From Anaerolineales bacterium UBA2395 (lineage in GTDB: Bacteria > Chloroflexota > Anaerolineae > Anaerolineales > Villigracilaceae), in the NCBI GenBank assembly GCA_002343775.1, contig DDSH01000021.1:10019-74018 (forward strand): a DNA stretch of 64,000 nucleotides, in the 5' to 3' direction. The position numbers were made by a program, and so were the translations under genes. The notes beneath the pieces were generated by a model. That model saw nothing but the letters and a program-made list of their open reading frames with translations, made no database searches and was not told the DNA's origin. Shown here piece after piece: positions 24,448-32,860 of the stretch (positions are counted from its first letter, which is position 1; every line of letters begins with the position of its first letter).

Positions 24448-25658
24448 CTTTTCAATACCATCTCGCACAATTCCCGCACCGCCCCCCGCCCGCCAGGTTT
24501 TGTCAACACGCAATCCGCTGCGCGGATCACTTCAGGATACGCATCCGCCACCGCCACAGACCAACCTGCAATTTCAAAGCAAGGCAGGTCATTAAGGTCA
24601 TTGCCAATATAGATGACATCCTCCGCTCGAACCTTTTTCTGCTCGAGAACTTCGCGCATCACTCTCCCCTTATCCTGCATCCCCACCCCATGAATTGCCT
24701 CCACCCCCATCTTTTTCGCACGCGCCTTCACAACCGGATTCGGCTCCGAAGACAAGATCATCACCTCCACACCTTTTTCGCGCAGGGTCTTGATGTGCAT
24801 ACTGTCACTGCGTGATGCGCTGACGGTTTCCTTGCCGTTCTCATCGGTCAGCACAAGGTTATCCGTCACCACGCCGTCGAAATCACAGATGATCATCTTA
24901 ACGATCTCGGGCATGGTACGGCGCGCCTTTCCCGGTGAAACGACTTCCAAACCGCTGTAGATCACGGCTTCATACTTTGCCCAATCCGACAGATTGTCGA
25001 TATCGACCGTATACTTCGGGTCGATCACCAGCGGATAGATGACATCCCCCGTCAGCGACTTTTTCTCCGAGATGGTTGCGATTCGGATCGCGTCGATGTG
25101 ACCCGTCTGCCAGTAGACCGGCGGCAGGATCTGGCGCGGCGCATTGTACGGTTCGGCGATCCCCTCCACAGTGAGCAACGGAGTCAACGGTTTTTCATCA
25201 CCAGCGAAACGCCACATCTTGAACGGGTTTTGGCCAGCAGATACAACGCCGCGCACACAATCCGCATCTGGATGATCGAGCAGGGTTTGAACAGCGGAAT
25301 CCACCATCCCAGCCGGGCGGATCGGCGACGTGGGGCGCAATTGCACTATGATCTCTGGACGGTAGGCTTCCACATCTTCCAGCCATTTGAGCGCATGTTC
25401 AAAAACAGGCAAGTCTGTTGTTTTATCTTGCGCCAACTCGGCGGGACGAATGAACGGAGTCTCTGCGCCCCATTCACGGGCAACGGCGGCAATCTCGTCA
25501 TCGTCCGTGGAAACGATGATACGCGTCACCAGGTTGGACTGCTTCGCCGCGGCAATGCTCCACGCAATGAGCGGATACCCCGCAAAATTGCGGATGTTCT
25601 TACGCGGAATGCCTTTTGAGCCGCCGCGGGCAGGTATGAGCGCAAGTATTTTGGTCAT
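24429..25658 (-). CDS. neuA: CMP-nonulosonate synthetase fused to a HAD phosphatase
   Basis: 409 residues. The first 230 form an acylneuraminate cytidylyltransferase: RGGSKGIPRKN (11-21), QLRPTSP, NAPRQILPP..Y and VDIDNLSD. Residues 250-409 form a KdsC-like HAD domain with DFDGVVTD (259-266), ILSSE and IGNDLND, so the catalytic aspartates are intact. The same order is found in vertebrate CMAS. One chain could dephosphorylate a 9-phosphate and then charge the sugar with CTP. The gene lies just upstream of the SAF-less NeuB-type gene. Its last codons are made of a heptanucleotide repeat. Confidence 0.9.
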   Translation of the reverse strand: MTKILALIPARGGSKGIPRKNIRNFAGYPLIAWSIAAAKQSNLVTRIIVSTDDDEIAAVAREWGAETPFIRPAELAQDKTTDLPVFEHALKWLEDVEAYRPEIIVQLRPTSPIRPAGMVDSAVQTLLDHPDADCVRGVVSAGQNPFKMWRFAGDEKPLTPLLTVEGIAEPYNAPRQILPPVYWQTGHIDAIRIATISEKKSLTGDVIYPLVIDPKYTVDIDNLSDWAKYEAVIYSGLEVVSPGKARRTMPEIVKMIICDFDGVVTDNLVLTDENGKETVSASRSDSMHIKTLREKGVEVMILSSEPNPVVKARAKKMGVEAIHGVGMQDKGRVMREVLEQKKVRAEDVIYIGNDLNDLPCFEIAGWSVAVADAYPEVIRAADCVLTKPGGRGAVRELCEMVLKRIENRE

Positions 25659-25673
25659 AGATGTTTGGTCATT

Positions 25674-25714
25674 CGTAATTGGTAATTGGTAATTACCATT
25701 TACCCATTACCATT
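25674..25714. repeat. Heptanucleotide repeat GGTAATT with inverted arm
   Basis: GTAATT, GGTAATT, GGTAATT are followed by ACCATTTACCCATTACCATT, forming an imperfect hairpin in the 56-bp gap between the SDR and CMP-synthetase genes. It is closely similar to 19224-19270. Confidence 0.75.
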
Positions 25715-26542
25715 CTACCAAGCCGTCCAACCGCCATCCACGATGACGTTATTACCAGTCATATAGGAAGAAGCATCGGAAGCGAGGAAGAGCAGCGCAC
25801 CGTTCATTTCATCCTTCTTTGCCATGCGCCCGAGAATGGTTTTGGCGGAGTAGTTCCTGACGAAATACTCTTCGTGATTATTGTACACACCACCGGGCGT
25901 GAGCGCATTGACACGAATCTCAGTCTCGGCATAGTATGCAGCGAGGTATTTGGTAAAGCCCATCACACCTGCTTTGGTGGTGGTGTAGTAAGCTGGCTTG
26001 AATGCAACCCGCTTGCCGTCTTTTATATAGATGCGTTGGTCAGGACCGTTCAACCCGTAGGTTGAGCAGATGTTGATAATGCTGCCCTTCTTGCCTTGTG
26101 CAATCATTTGCTTGACACAGGCTTGGGTGGTAAGGAATATACCGGTCAGGTTGACATTGAGTGCGGCGTTCCAGTCTGCGAGCGGGTAGTCTTCGAAGGC
26201 GCCGGGGGCGATCCCTTTTGCGGCTGCATCGGGGTCGAATTTTGGGTCGAGCGCGGCTGAGTTGACGAGAATGTCGAGGCGGCCAAACTGCTTGACGGTT
26301 TCAGCGACCAGTTCGCGGGTCGATTCGAAGCGGGTGACATCGAGGGGGAATGCCATGGCTGCATAGCCGGCTTCGGTCAGGCGGTTTGCAGTCTTTGAGG
26401 CAAAATCCATGTTCAAATCGGCGGCAACCACGGCTGCGCCAGCCTCGGCAAGCGTTTTGCAAAACTCGTACCCAAGTTGTCCGCCGCCGCCGGTCACAAT
26501 CGCGACGCGACCTTTCAAATTGAATTTATCGAAGATTGTCAT
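25715..26542 (-). CDS. Short-chain dehydrogenase/reductase
   Basis: 275 residues preceded by AAAGGAA five nucleotides from the ATG. The cofactor motif TGGGGQLG is at 17-24, NSAA near 94-97, the catalytic serine in INICSTYG, and YxxxK is Tyr186-Lys190. An insert of about 20 residues after DPKF and another before the catalytic Tyr distinguish it from FabG; similar SDRs occur next to nonulosonate genes. It probably acts on a sugar or its precursor in the same operon as the NeuB-type and CMP-synthetase genes. The substrate is unknown. Confidence 0.87.
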   Translation of the reverse strand: MTIFDKFNLKGRVAIVTGGGGQLGYEFCKTLAEAGAAVVAADLNMDFASKTANRLTEAGYAAMAFPLDVTRFESTRELVAETVKQFGRLDILVNSAALDPKFDPDAAAKGIAPGAFEDYPLADWNAALNVNLTGIFLTTQACVKQMIAQGKKGSIINICSTYGLNGPDQRIYIKDGKRVAFKPAYYTTTKAGVMGFTKYLAAYYAETEIRVNALTPGGVYNNHEEYFVRNYSAKTILGRMAKKDEMNGALLFLASDASSYMTGNNVIVDGGWTAW

Positions 26543-26593
26543 GTGAGTTCCTTTGAAGACCTGGCAGGTTCCAAACGCCTGTCAGGTGTAAGA

Positions 26594-28174
26594 TTATGGA
26601 AAAGCCGTATAGATTTGATCGCCTTGTTTGTTGAACGCCAGATACAACCCATCAGCAAGGATCTGATAGACCGATTGTACTTCCTCATCTTGCGAACCGA
26701 CATCGAAGAGCGCCAATACCGCCCTGCCAGCGAGCACTTCGGCTTGAAGCGCTGCCACCCCTTCTTCAAAGCGTCCACGCGGCAGCCCCGTGACCGGGTC
26801 CACGAGATCGGGTAAAACGTAACCGGGGCGATCTGTGTAGAGATAAACAGGCGCGGTTTCGTTGGAATAGATGCGCACATCGTCGGGAAGTTCATTCAGA
26901 TACTTCATCGCTTCTGAATCGAACCATTGAAAGGAAGCGTAACCCTGCCCGCCTTTGCGGAGTTGGGTCAGGGTTTCGGCGAAATACAAAGTGGAAGATG
27001 CATAGGCGTATATTGCAATCGCAAAGAACGTGATGCGCGATGCGTAAAACACAAAACGTGAAAGGCTGTTTCTCCTCCAAAGCCAGAAACCAAAATAGAC
27101 CAGCAGGACAAGCAAACTGACATACATTGGCGCAACGATGCGGAGTTGGAATTTGGTGCTGGCGTCGAAGAATGTCATCGAGGAGAGGATGGAGGCAAGA
27201 TAGCCGAAAATGTACAGTGCGCTGATGAACGAAAGGATTTCGGGTGTTTCTGCTTCGGGTTTTACGAATTTCTTCAAGCCACGCCGCAGCAGCCAGGTCA
27301 ACAGTATGATGAAGACAACAGCGAGGAAAAGGTTGAATAAATTCGGTATTTGAGCAAGTTCGCGCCGCCAACCTTCCACAGGAAAAGCGAAAGCGGCGAA
27401 ATTGGTAATCCCTAATTGAATGTTTTCAGTTGTAATGGGATGGAAGACGAACGTGCGATTGGTGGCATTGTCTGCCAGCAAGCGATTACGAATGCTCCAT
27501 GCCAGGGCGAAGGGAATGAACCCAGCGAGGAAAATTCCCGTGCTGGTCAGGCGTTTTTTCCAGGTTGGGTGAAGGATGAAGAGCGAAACAAGAAACGTGG
27601 CGAGGAGAGCAAGACCAGCGTAGCGGGTCAGGTAGGCAAAAGCGGTGAGAATCGAAGCAAGCATCAAGAACTTTATGGAGTTCTTTTCTTCGCTTGCAAA
27701 ATATTGCGAAAATGCCAAAAACGCAGCGAGCGTCAAAAAGATATACAGCGGCTCGCTCATGGCGGTGGTGTGGACTCGAAAAAGTTGTCCGTTTAGCAGG
27801 AGCAGAAGTGCAAGCAAAAATCCTACCGCTTTGGATTTGGTCATGCGCCAGCCAATAAGCCCAAACATAAAAACGTTCGCGCCGAAGATCAGGGCGTTGA
27901 CAAACCGTGTGCCGCGCAGCGGGTCGAGTCCGCTCAAACCGATCACGGCAAGGATCGTTGAAAAGCCTGGCGGAAAATGTGTGACCGGCTGGTTGGATGC
28001 CAGCCACGCTTCGCGGTAGCCTTCCCCTGCCAGGATGCTTCTCGCTCCGGCGATATACGCAATGGAGTCATCGAACAAGCTCATGCCTTGCGGAGTCGCA
28101 TAAAGGATGAGAAAGGTCCCTGAAAGAGCAAGCAGACCGAGGATTAAGAATGAAGCGAGAGGGGATTTGGTCAT
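26594..28174 (-). CDS. GT39-like membrane glycosyltransferase
   Basis: 526 residues from the ATG at 28174; the longer frame from 28213 is rejected because its extra residues (Thr-Val repeats) come from the palindrome at 28182-28216. The first loop carries MSLFDDSIAYIAGARSILAGEGY and PVTHFPPGFS, a pattern common in a PMT-like group. About 10-11 membrane segments are followed by a soluble tail of about 130 residues. It would use a lipid-linked donor at the outer face. It is in the PAPS synthase operon, directly downstream of it. Confidence 0.75.
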   Translation of the reverse strand: MTKSPLASFLILGLLALSGTFLILYATPQGMSLFDDSIAYIAGARSILAGEGYREAWLASNQPVTHFPPGFSTILAVIGLSGLDPLRGTRFVNALIFGANVFMFGLIGWRMTKSKAVGFLLALLLLLNGQLFRVHTTAMSEPLYIFLTLAAFLAFSQYFASEEKNSIKFLMLASILTAFAYLTRYAGLALLATFLVSLFILHPTWKKRLTSTGIFLAGFIPFALAWSIRNRLLADNATNRTFVFHPITTENIQLGITNFAAFAFPVEGWRRELAQIPNLFNLFLAVVFIILLTWLLRRGLKKFVKPEAETPEILSFISALYIFGYLASILSSMTFFDASTKFQLRIVAPMYVSLLVLLVYFGFWLWRRNSLSRFVFYASRITFFAIAIYAYASSTLYFAETLTQLRKGGQGYASFQWFDSEAMKYLNELPDDVRIYSNETAPVYLYTDRPGYVLPDLVDPVTGLPRGRFEEGVAALQAEVLAGRAVLALFDVGSQDEEVQSVYQILADGLYLAFNKQGDQIYTAFP

Positions 28175-28181
28175 ACAAAAG

Positions 28182-28216
28182 CAGGTGACAGTCACTGTAA
28201 CAGTGACTGTCACCTG
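28182..28216. repeat. Perfect 17-bp palindrome of GTGACAGTCACTGT type, possible terminator
   Basis: Arms 28182-28198 and 28200-28216 are perfect inverted repeats around one base. It lies 8 bp after the PAPS synthase stop and on the minus strand is followed by CTTTTG, so it could act as a weak terminator or processing site. A related, imperfect palindrome occurs at 47929-47961. Both contain GTGACA and TGTCAC at the ends. Confidence 0.7.
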
Positions 28217-28223
28217 TATTTAT

Positions 28224-29951
28224 TTACTTCACCGGAAGCAGGAAACCCTGTTCTTCCAGATACTTGATAATGATGCGAGCGTTATCTTCCGGCGTGGAAT
28301 CATAGCCCTTGAGCGAGATCTCCGGCTTGATGGGCGGCTCGTACGGATCATCAACACCGGTGAAGCCCATCGGCTTGCCGTCTGCCATGGCTTGACGAGC
28401 CTTGGCATACAGACCTTTCACGTCACGCTGTTCACAAACTTCCACAGGCGTATCCATGTAGACTTCGATGAAGTTCTCGCCCACCATCTTGCGAGCTTCT
28501 TCGCGGGTGGCGCGGTACGGGCTGATGGCAGCGCAGATGACGATGCCGCCCGCGTGGACAATCTCACCTGCTACAAAGCCGATGCGCAAGATATTGGTAT
28601 CGCGGTCTTCTTTGCTGAAGCCGAGACCCTTGGAAAGATGCGTGCGAACCACATCGCCGTCGAGGATGGCGGTTTCGCGTCCGCGTTCAAGTAACAAGGT
28701 GGTGAGGACTTGCGTGGTGGCAGATTTGCCCGAACCGCTCAAGCCGGTGAACCAGATACCAAAGCCTTGTTTGTGGCGCGGGGGATACATTTCGCGCAGA
28801 ATTTCAGCCGTTTCAGGGCGGGTGAACCATTCGGGGAGCAATCTGCCCTTGGCGAGATAGTCATCGCGAACCTGTGTACCGGAGATGTTGGCAACCTTCG
28901 CGCCCTTGGGGACATCCTTCTCTTCCACGTAGCGGTCTTCATCGGGGAGATAGACGAGCATTTCGAACGGAACCATTTTGACGCCGAGTTCGTGCTCGTA
29001 TTGCTTCATCAACTCCTGCGCATCGTACGGACCGTAGAACGGTTTGCCCGTGGAGTCATTGCCCGGACCCGCATGATCGCGCCCAACGATGAAATGATTC
29101 GCGCCGTGGTTGCGGCGGATGATGGCGTGTAGGAGCGCTTCTTTCGGACCTGCCATGCGCATCGCCAGCGGAAGCAGGCTGAGCATGGTGCTGTTTTTAT
29201 CGTAGTGATTATCAACCAACGCCTTATAGGTGCGCACACGGGTGTAGTGATCCACATCACCGGGCTTGGTCATGCCGACCACTGGATGGACGATGAGTGA
29301 GCCGTTCACCTGAGCAGCGGCGCGCTTGGTCAATTCTTCATGAATACGGTGCAGAGGATTACGTGTCTGGAACGCGACGACATTATCATTGCCCATCTTC
29401 TCGAGGCGTTCGCGCACCTGAGCCGGGGTAAGGCGCAGGTCAACAAAGTCGTAATACTTAGGAAGGTTTACAACCTTCATCGGACCGGAAATACAGACCT
29501 TGTTCCAGCGTCCCATTTCAGAGACCATCGGGTGCTTGGTATCGGTCGAGCCGTACGCCAGCGCGGCTTCAGTCTCGGCATCCCAGTGATAGACTTCGTC
29601 GAGGCGCATCACAGCGATCAGGTCAAAGTTGGCGGAGCGAAGCGCCAATTCCTCACCGACAGTCGGCAGTTCTTTCGGGTCAGCCGTCAGCGTGATCGGA
29701 AGCGGGAAGAGCGTTCCATCAGCAAGGCGCATTTCGCGCAAAACACGCTCATAGTCTGCCTTGCCCATGAACGTCGTAAGCGGGGAAAAGCCGCCCGTGG
29801 CAATCAGTTCCAGGTCACACAGGTTGCGCATGGTGATCTTGATCGAAGGTAATTGTCCCGCGCGCGTGATCAACTCGTCACGCTCGGCACCCTTCACCAC
29901 CAGATCCACCAATTTTCCACCGTAGGGGGTAATAAGATTTGCTTTTGCCAT
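28224..29951 (-). CDS. Bifunctional ATP sulfurylase / APS kinase (PAPS synthase)
   Basis: 575 residues from the ATG at 29951, chosen because GGAG lies 6 nt upstream. The N-terminal part (1-390) is ATP sulfurylase with QTRNPLHRIH (195-204) and GRDHAGPG (290-297). The C-terminal part is APS kinase with P-loop GLSGSGKS (403-410) and DGDVVR. Together they turn sulfate and two ATP into PAPS in the cytosol. The order sulfurylase-kinase is that of fungal and some bacterial fusions, opposite to animal enzymes; unlike the fungal kinase-like tail, this P-loop is intact. It supplies the four sulfotransferases here. A conserved operator-like palindrome lies in its upstream region. Confidence 0.95.
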   Translation of the reverse strand: MAKANLITPYGGKLVDLVVKGAERDELITRAGQLPSIKITMRNLCDLELIATGGFSPLTTFMGKADYERVLREMRLADGTLFPLPITLTADPKELPTVGEELALRSANFDLIAVMRLDEVYHWDAETEAALAYGSTDTKHPMVSEMGRWNKVCISGPMKVVNLPKYYDFVDLRLTPAQVRERLEKMGNDNVVAFQTRNPLHRIHEELTKRAAAQVNGSLIVHPVVGMTKPGDVDHYTRVRTYKALVDNHYDKNSTMLSLLPLAMRMAGPKEALLHAIIRRNHGANHFIVGRDHAGPGNDSTGKPFYGPYDAQELMKQYEHELGVKMVPFEMLVYLPDEDRYVEEKDVPKGAKVANISGTQVRDDYLAKGRLLPEWFTRPETAEILREMYPPRHKQGFGIWFTGLSGSGKSATTQVLTTLLLERGRETAILDGDVVRTHLSKGLGFSKEDRDTNILRIGFVAGEIVHAGGIVICAAISPYRATREEARKMVGENFIEVYMDTPVEVCEQRDVKGLYAKARQAMADGKPMGFTGVDDPYEPPIKPEISLKGYDSTPEDNARIIIKYLEEQGFLLPVK

Positions 29952-30052
29952 TTGATACTCCATTTGATTTTGAAAGCAGGGGCACAGCGAAGCGAAGAAC
30001 AAAGAAGGTTTTGATGATTTCGCTGTGCCCTTACCAGTTTGCACAAGCATCA

Positions 30053-30086
30053 ATTATACTCCAAAATTCAGCGAATGAATTTTGGA
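30053..30086 (-). promoter_or_regulatory. Putative operator/promoter of the PAPS synthase operon
   Basis: The palindrome TCCAAAATTCA-GCGAA-TGAATTTTGGA (30060-30086) has perfect 11-bp arms. On the minus strand it is followed after one base by TATAAT (30053-30058), a good -10 for the PAPS synthase, leaving a leader of about 95 nt. The inner AATTCA-N5-TGAATT and the 10-mer CCAAAATTCA recur in the regulator's own promoter region at 59191-59211. Binding here would cover the spacer and -35 zone. Confidence 0.55.
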
Positions 30087-30141
30087 AGTTTCCGACCGCT
30101 TCCCCATCTCCAAAAAACACCTGCGATGTATATTGCCCACG

Positions 30142-30203
30142 GTCACAAATTGCGGTATGCCTCTTCTTAAAAAAGCACAATTTGTGACTGCGCTGGGTAT
30201 AAT
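30142..30203 (+). promoter_or_regulatory. Putative promoter of the plus-strand GT-C gene with inverted repeat
   Basis: GTCACAAATTG (30142-30152) and CAATTTGTGAC (30178-30188) are perfect 11-bp inverted repeats 25 nt apart. TATAAT follows at 30198-30203, only 8 nt before the ATG at 30212, and no SD is present, so a leaderless or nearly leaderless transcript is likely. No good -35 is seen, which would fit activation by a protein bound to the repeat. Confidence 0.45.
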
Positions 30204-30211
30204 CCCCCGCA

Positions 30212-31801
30212 ATGAACTCCAAAACCCTGCGAAACATTCTCTTTGGCATCCTGGTGCTTGGCTACATCGTCTATTGTTATCGTTACATCGTCGCCACCAG
30301 TTTTGTCATCGAAGGCACCACCTACTACGTCCTCTTCGACGACGCCATGATCTCGATGCGCTACGCCTACAACCTCGCCCACGGCAACGGACTGGTTTGG
30401 AATCCCGGCGAGCGCGTAGAAGGTATCACCAACCCCCTTTGGACGGGAATCATGGCACTCGTCCACCTCCTGCCAGTTGGATTAAATCAAACCGGACTCT
30501 ACATCCAAATTCTCGGCGCTTCTCTCCTGACGCTGAACCTGTTTCTCGTTAAAAAACTGGTTGAACACTTTAGCAGCGATCTCTTCGTCATGCTCGCCGC
30601 TGTAGCCTTTACTTCTTTCTATGCCCCGCTCAACTCCTTCGGCTTGCTCGGCATGGAAGTGAGTCTCCTCACCTTGATACTGACCTATGCGGTGCTGCTC
30701 GCTGTGAAAAGTGAAGGTCGCTTCAATATCTGGATCTACATTCTGCTCGCCATCTCCACTCTTGTCCGCTTCGACATGGCGGTTCCGTACATCGTCCTAC
30801 TGGTCATGTTATTCTGGGTACAAAAAGAGAATCGCAAACAACATCTCGTCTGGGGGTTGGGTTTGCTCATCCTCTTTCTCGGCGGACAATCCATTGCACG
30901 CTTCATATATTTTGGTGAATGGCTGCCCAACACCTACTACCTCAAAGTGGAAGGTTGGAATCTCACCCTCCGTCTGATGCGCGGCATATATGCCCTGATA
31001 CAATTCGCCTACTTCCATAATTGGGTTTTATTCCTCCTACCCTTATCCATCTTCCTCTTCCGCCGTGATTGGAAAGTGGCCCTGCTCACACTTCTACTCG
31101 CTGCGCAGATCGCCTACTCCGTCTATGTCGGCGGCGATGCATGGGAGAATCACGGCGGTGCGAACCGTTATATCGTCATTGTCATGCCGTTGTATTTCGT
31201 TGGTTTCAGCTGGGCATCCGTGGAGTGGTTGAAACGTGCGGCGAATTCCCTGAACCTGAAACATCAGAATTACGGCGAAGTTGGCTGGCGCGCAACCTTC
31301 CTCGTTCTGTTCGCTTTCTCCCTGCTGACCTTTAACGCCCTGATCGGCGAGTGGAAATCCATTGAACGTTGGAATCTCGCCCGCCGCCCCGATTATGTTG
31401 CAGGCAATGACCGTAATCTGCAAATTGCCATCGCGCTCGAAAAGGTCACCAAACCGGGAGCATCCATCGCCGTCATCGGCGCAGGGACCATTCCCTACCT
31501 CCTGCCAGACCGTTATGCTATCGACATTCTCGGCAAAGCCGACCCTTACATTGCCCATCAAAACGTTCGCACGCCAATGGGAATTCCAGACATTCCGAAC
31601 ATGCGCCCCGGTCACATGAAATGGGATTACGCCCACACCTTCGGAGAACTCCAACCAGATGTGATCGTCCAAATTTGGGAAAATACAAACGCAGAAGCCG
31701 AACCCTATCTGGTCAACTACAACTTCATCACCATCGCCCCCAAAATCAAGGTGTACTTGAAAAAAGACTCAACCAATATTAACTGGGATGCTTTACAATA
31801 A
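30212..31801 (+). CDS. GT-C membrane glycosyltransferase, AftB-like
   Basis: 529 residues with about 11 membrane segments. The first loop reads LFDDAMISMRYAYNLAHGNGLVWNPGERVEGITNPLW; DDA.IS.RYA.NL..G.GLV.NPGE is the signature shared with actinobacterial AftB-like arabinofuranosyltransferases and related GT-C proteins that use decaprenyl-phosphate sugars. The soluble tail after about residue 390 holds GAGTIPYLLPDRYAIDILGKADPYIA, conserved in the same group. It is transcribed divergently from the PAPS synthase operon and ends in a bidirectional terminator. The actual sugar is not known. Confidence 0.8.
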   Translation: MNSKTLRNILFGILVLGYIVYCYRYIVATSFVIEGTTYYVLFDDAMISMRYAYNLAHGNGLVWNPGERVEGITNPLWTGIMALVHLLPVGLNQTGLYIQILGASLLTLNLFLVKKLVEHFSSDLFVMLAAVAFTSFYAPLNSFGLLGMEVSLLTLILTYAVLLAVKSEGRFNIWIYILLAISTLVRFDMAVPYIVLLVMLFWVQKENRKQHLVWGLGLLILFLGGQSIARFIYFGEWLPNTYYLKVEGWNLTLRLMRGIYALIQFAYFHNWVLFLLPLSIFLFRRDWKVALLTLLLAAQIAYSVYVGGDAWENHGGANRYIVIVMPLYFVGFSWASVEWLKRAANSLNLKHQNYGEVGWRATFLVLFAFSLLTFNALIGEWKSIERWNLARRPDYVAGNDRNLQIAIALEKVTKPGASIAVIGAGTIPYLLPDRYAIDILGKADPYIAHQNVRTPMGIPDIPNMRPGHMKWDYAHTFGELQPDVIVQIWENTNAEAEPYLVNYNFITIAPKIKVYLKKDSTNINWDALQ

Positions 31802-31830
31802 AAAAGCGGCGGATGTTCTCCGCCGCTTTT
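31801..31830. terminator. Bidirectional intrinsic terminator
   Basis: AAAAGCGGCGGA (31802-31813) and TCCGCCGCTTTT (31819-31830) form a 12-bp stem with a 5-nt loop, A- and T-rich at the outer ends. It lies right after the stop of the plus-strand GT-C gene and 2 bp before the end of the convergent oxidoreductase gene, so it can serve both. Confidence 0.92.
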
Positions 31831-31832
31831 CA

Positions 31833-32828
31833 TTACTTCAACGAGATCAGATTCCCTACTCTTTGCGATTCATGCACAGATGCGATGATCCTTTGCACTT
31901 GAATACCGTCCTCCAGCGGACAAGATGACTCTGCTTTCCCTTTGACCACATCCACAAAATGCTTCGTCTGCTGTTGGAACATAACATTGCGCTCCCAACC
32001 TTCGGGCAATGGATACACATCCCAATCTTTTTTCTCCGTGCGGTAGATTCTCACCGCCCCATCGGTAAGATTCCACTTGATGGTGCCGTTCGTGCCAATG
32101 ATGCGGAACTCATGTTCTGGCGGCTGTTGGTTGTAATCGAGATGGAGACTGCCCAATGCGCCGCCATCAAATCGCAAACCGATCTTGGACGTATCATCCG
32201 CAGTCACTTCGAGGTCGCTGAGTTTCGCGGCAAAGCCCCATACGGCTTCAACCCGCTTCCCGACCAGCCACGGCAGATAATCGAGAGAGTGACATTGGGT
32301 CGCCACCACACCACCGCCCATATCTGCCCGCGCCGCATAACCGGTGCGATAATCCTCCCACGGATGCCAGGCGGGCAGATACTCGCCAAAATGAACGCTT
32401 GCCGAAACAACACGTCCGATCTCACCGTTTTCGATCAATTGCCGGGTCTTAACCATTCCCGGATGAAAACGGAACTGGAACGCCACAAGCACCTTCGAGC
32501 CGCTTTTCTGAACCGTTTTTTGTAGAACGTCCACACGTTCCATCGAAGCGGCAATGGGCTTCTCCAACAAGATCGCGCACCCTGCTTCCGCCGCCGGAAT
32601 TGCTATATCCAAATGAAGCGAGGTGGGATTCGAAACAATGACCGCATCCGGCTTGTGTTTTTTCAACGCCTCGGCAAAGTCGGTTTCAACAGGGTAGCCC
32701 GCAAGTTCATCATCGGGCAGGGTGGCTTTGTGTGTGCGATAGAGGACGATGTCCGTCTCACCCAGCGCAACCAGGTTGCGCATGTGACGTCGTCCCACAG
32801 AACCAAGACCAGCGATTAGATACTTCAT
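31833..32828 (-). CDS. Gfo/Idh/MocA-family oxidoreductase
   Basis: 331 residues with AAAGGA upstream. The Rossmann motif AGLGSVGRRHMRNL is at 6-19 and the family EKP motif appears as LLEKPIAAS near 92-100. The C-terminal half is the usual mixed beta-sheet domain, with HSLDYLPWLVG holding the conserved histidine. Such enzymes oxidise or reduce sugars and nucleotide sugars with NAD(P); in surface-glycan loci they often make amino-sugar or uronic-acid precursors. It is the last gene of the 31.8-58.7 kb minus-strand run. Confidence 0.9.
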   Translation of the reverse strand: MKYLIAGLGSVGRRHMRNLVALGETDIVLYRTHKATLPDDELAGYPVETDFAEALKKHKPDAVIVSNPTSLHLDIAIPAAEAGCAILLEKPIAASMERVDVLQKTVQKSGSKVLVAFQFRFHPGMVKTRQLIENGEIGRVVSASVHFGEYLPAWHPWEDYRTGYAARADMGGGVVATQCHSLDYLPWLVGKRVEAVWGFAAKLSDLEVTADDTSKIGLRFDGGALGSLHLDYNQQPPEHEFRIIGTNGTIKWNLTDGAVRIYRTEKKDWDVYPLPEGWERNVMFQQQTKHFVDVVKGKAESSCPLEDGIQVQRIIASVHESQRVGNLISLK

Positions 32829-32860
32829 GTTCTCATCCTTTTACAATTACAATGATGATC

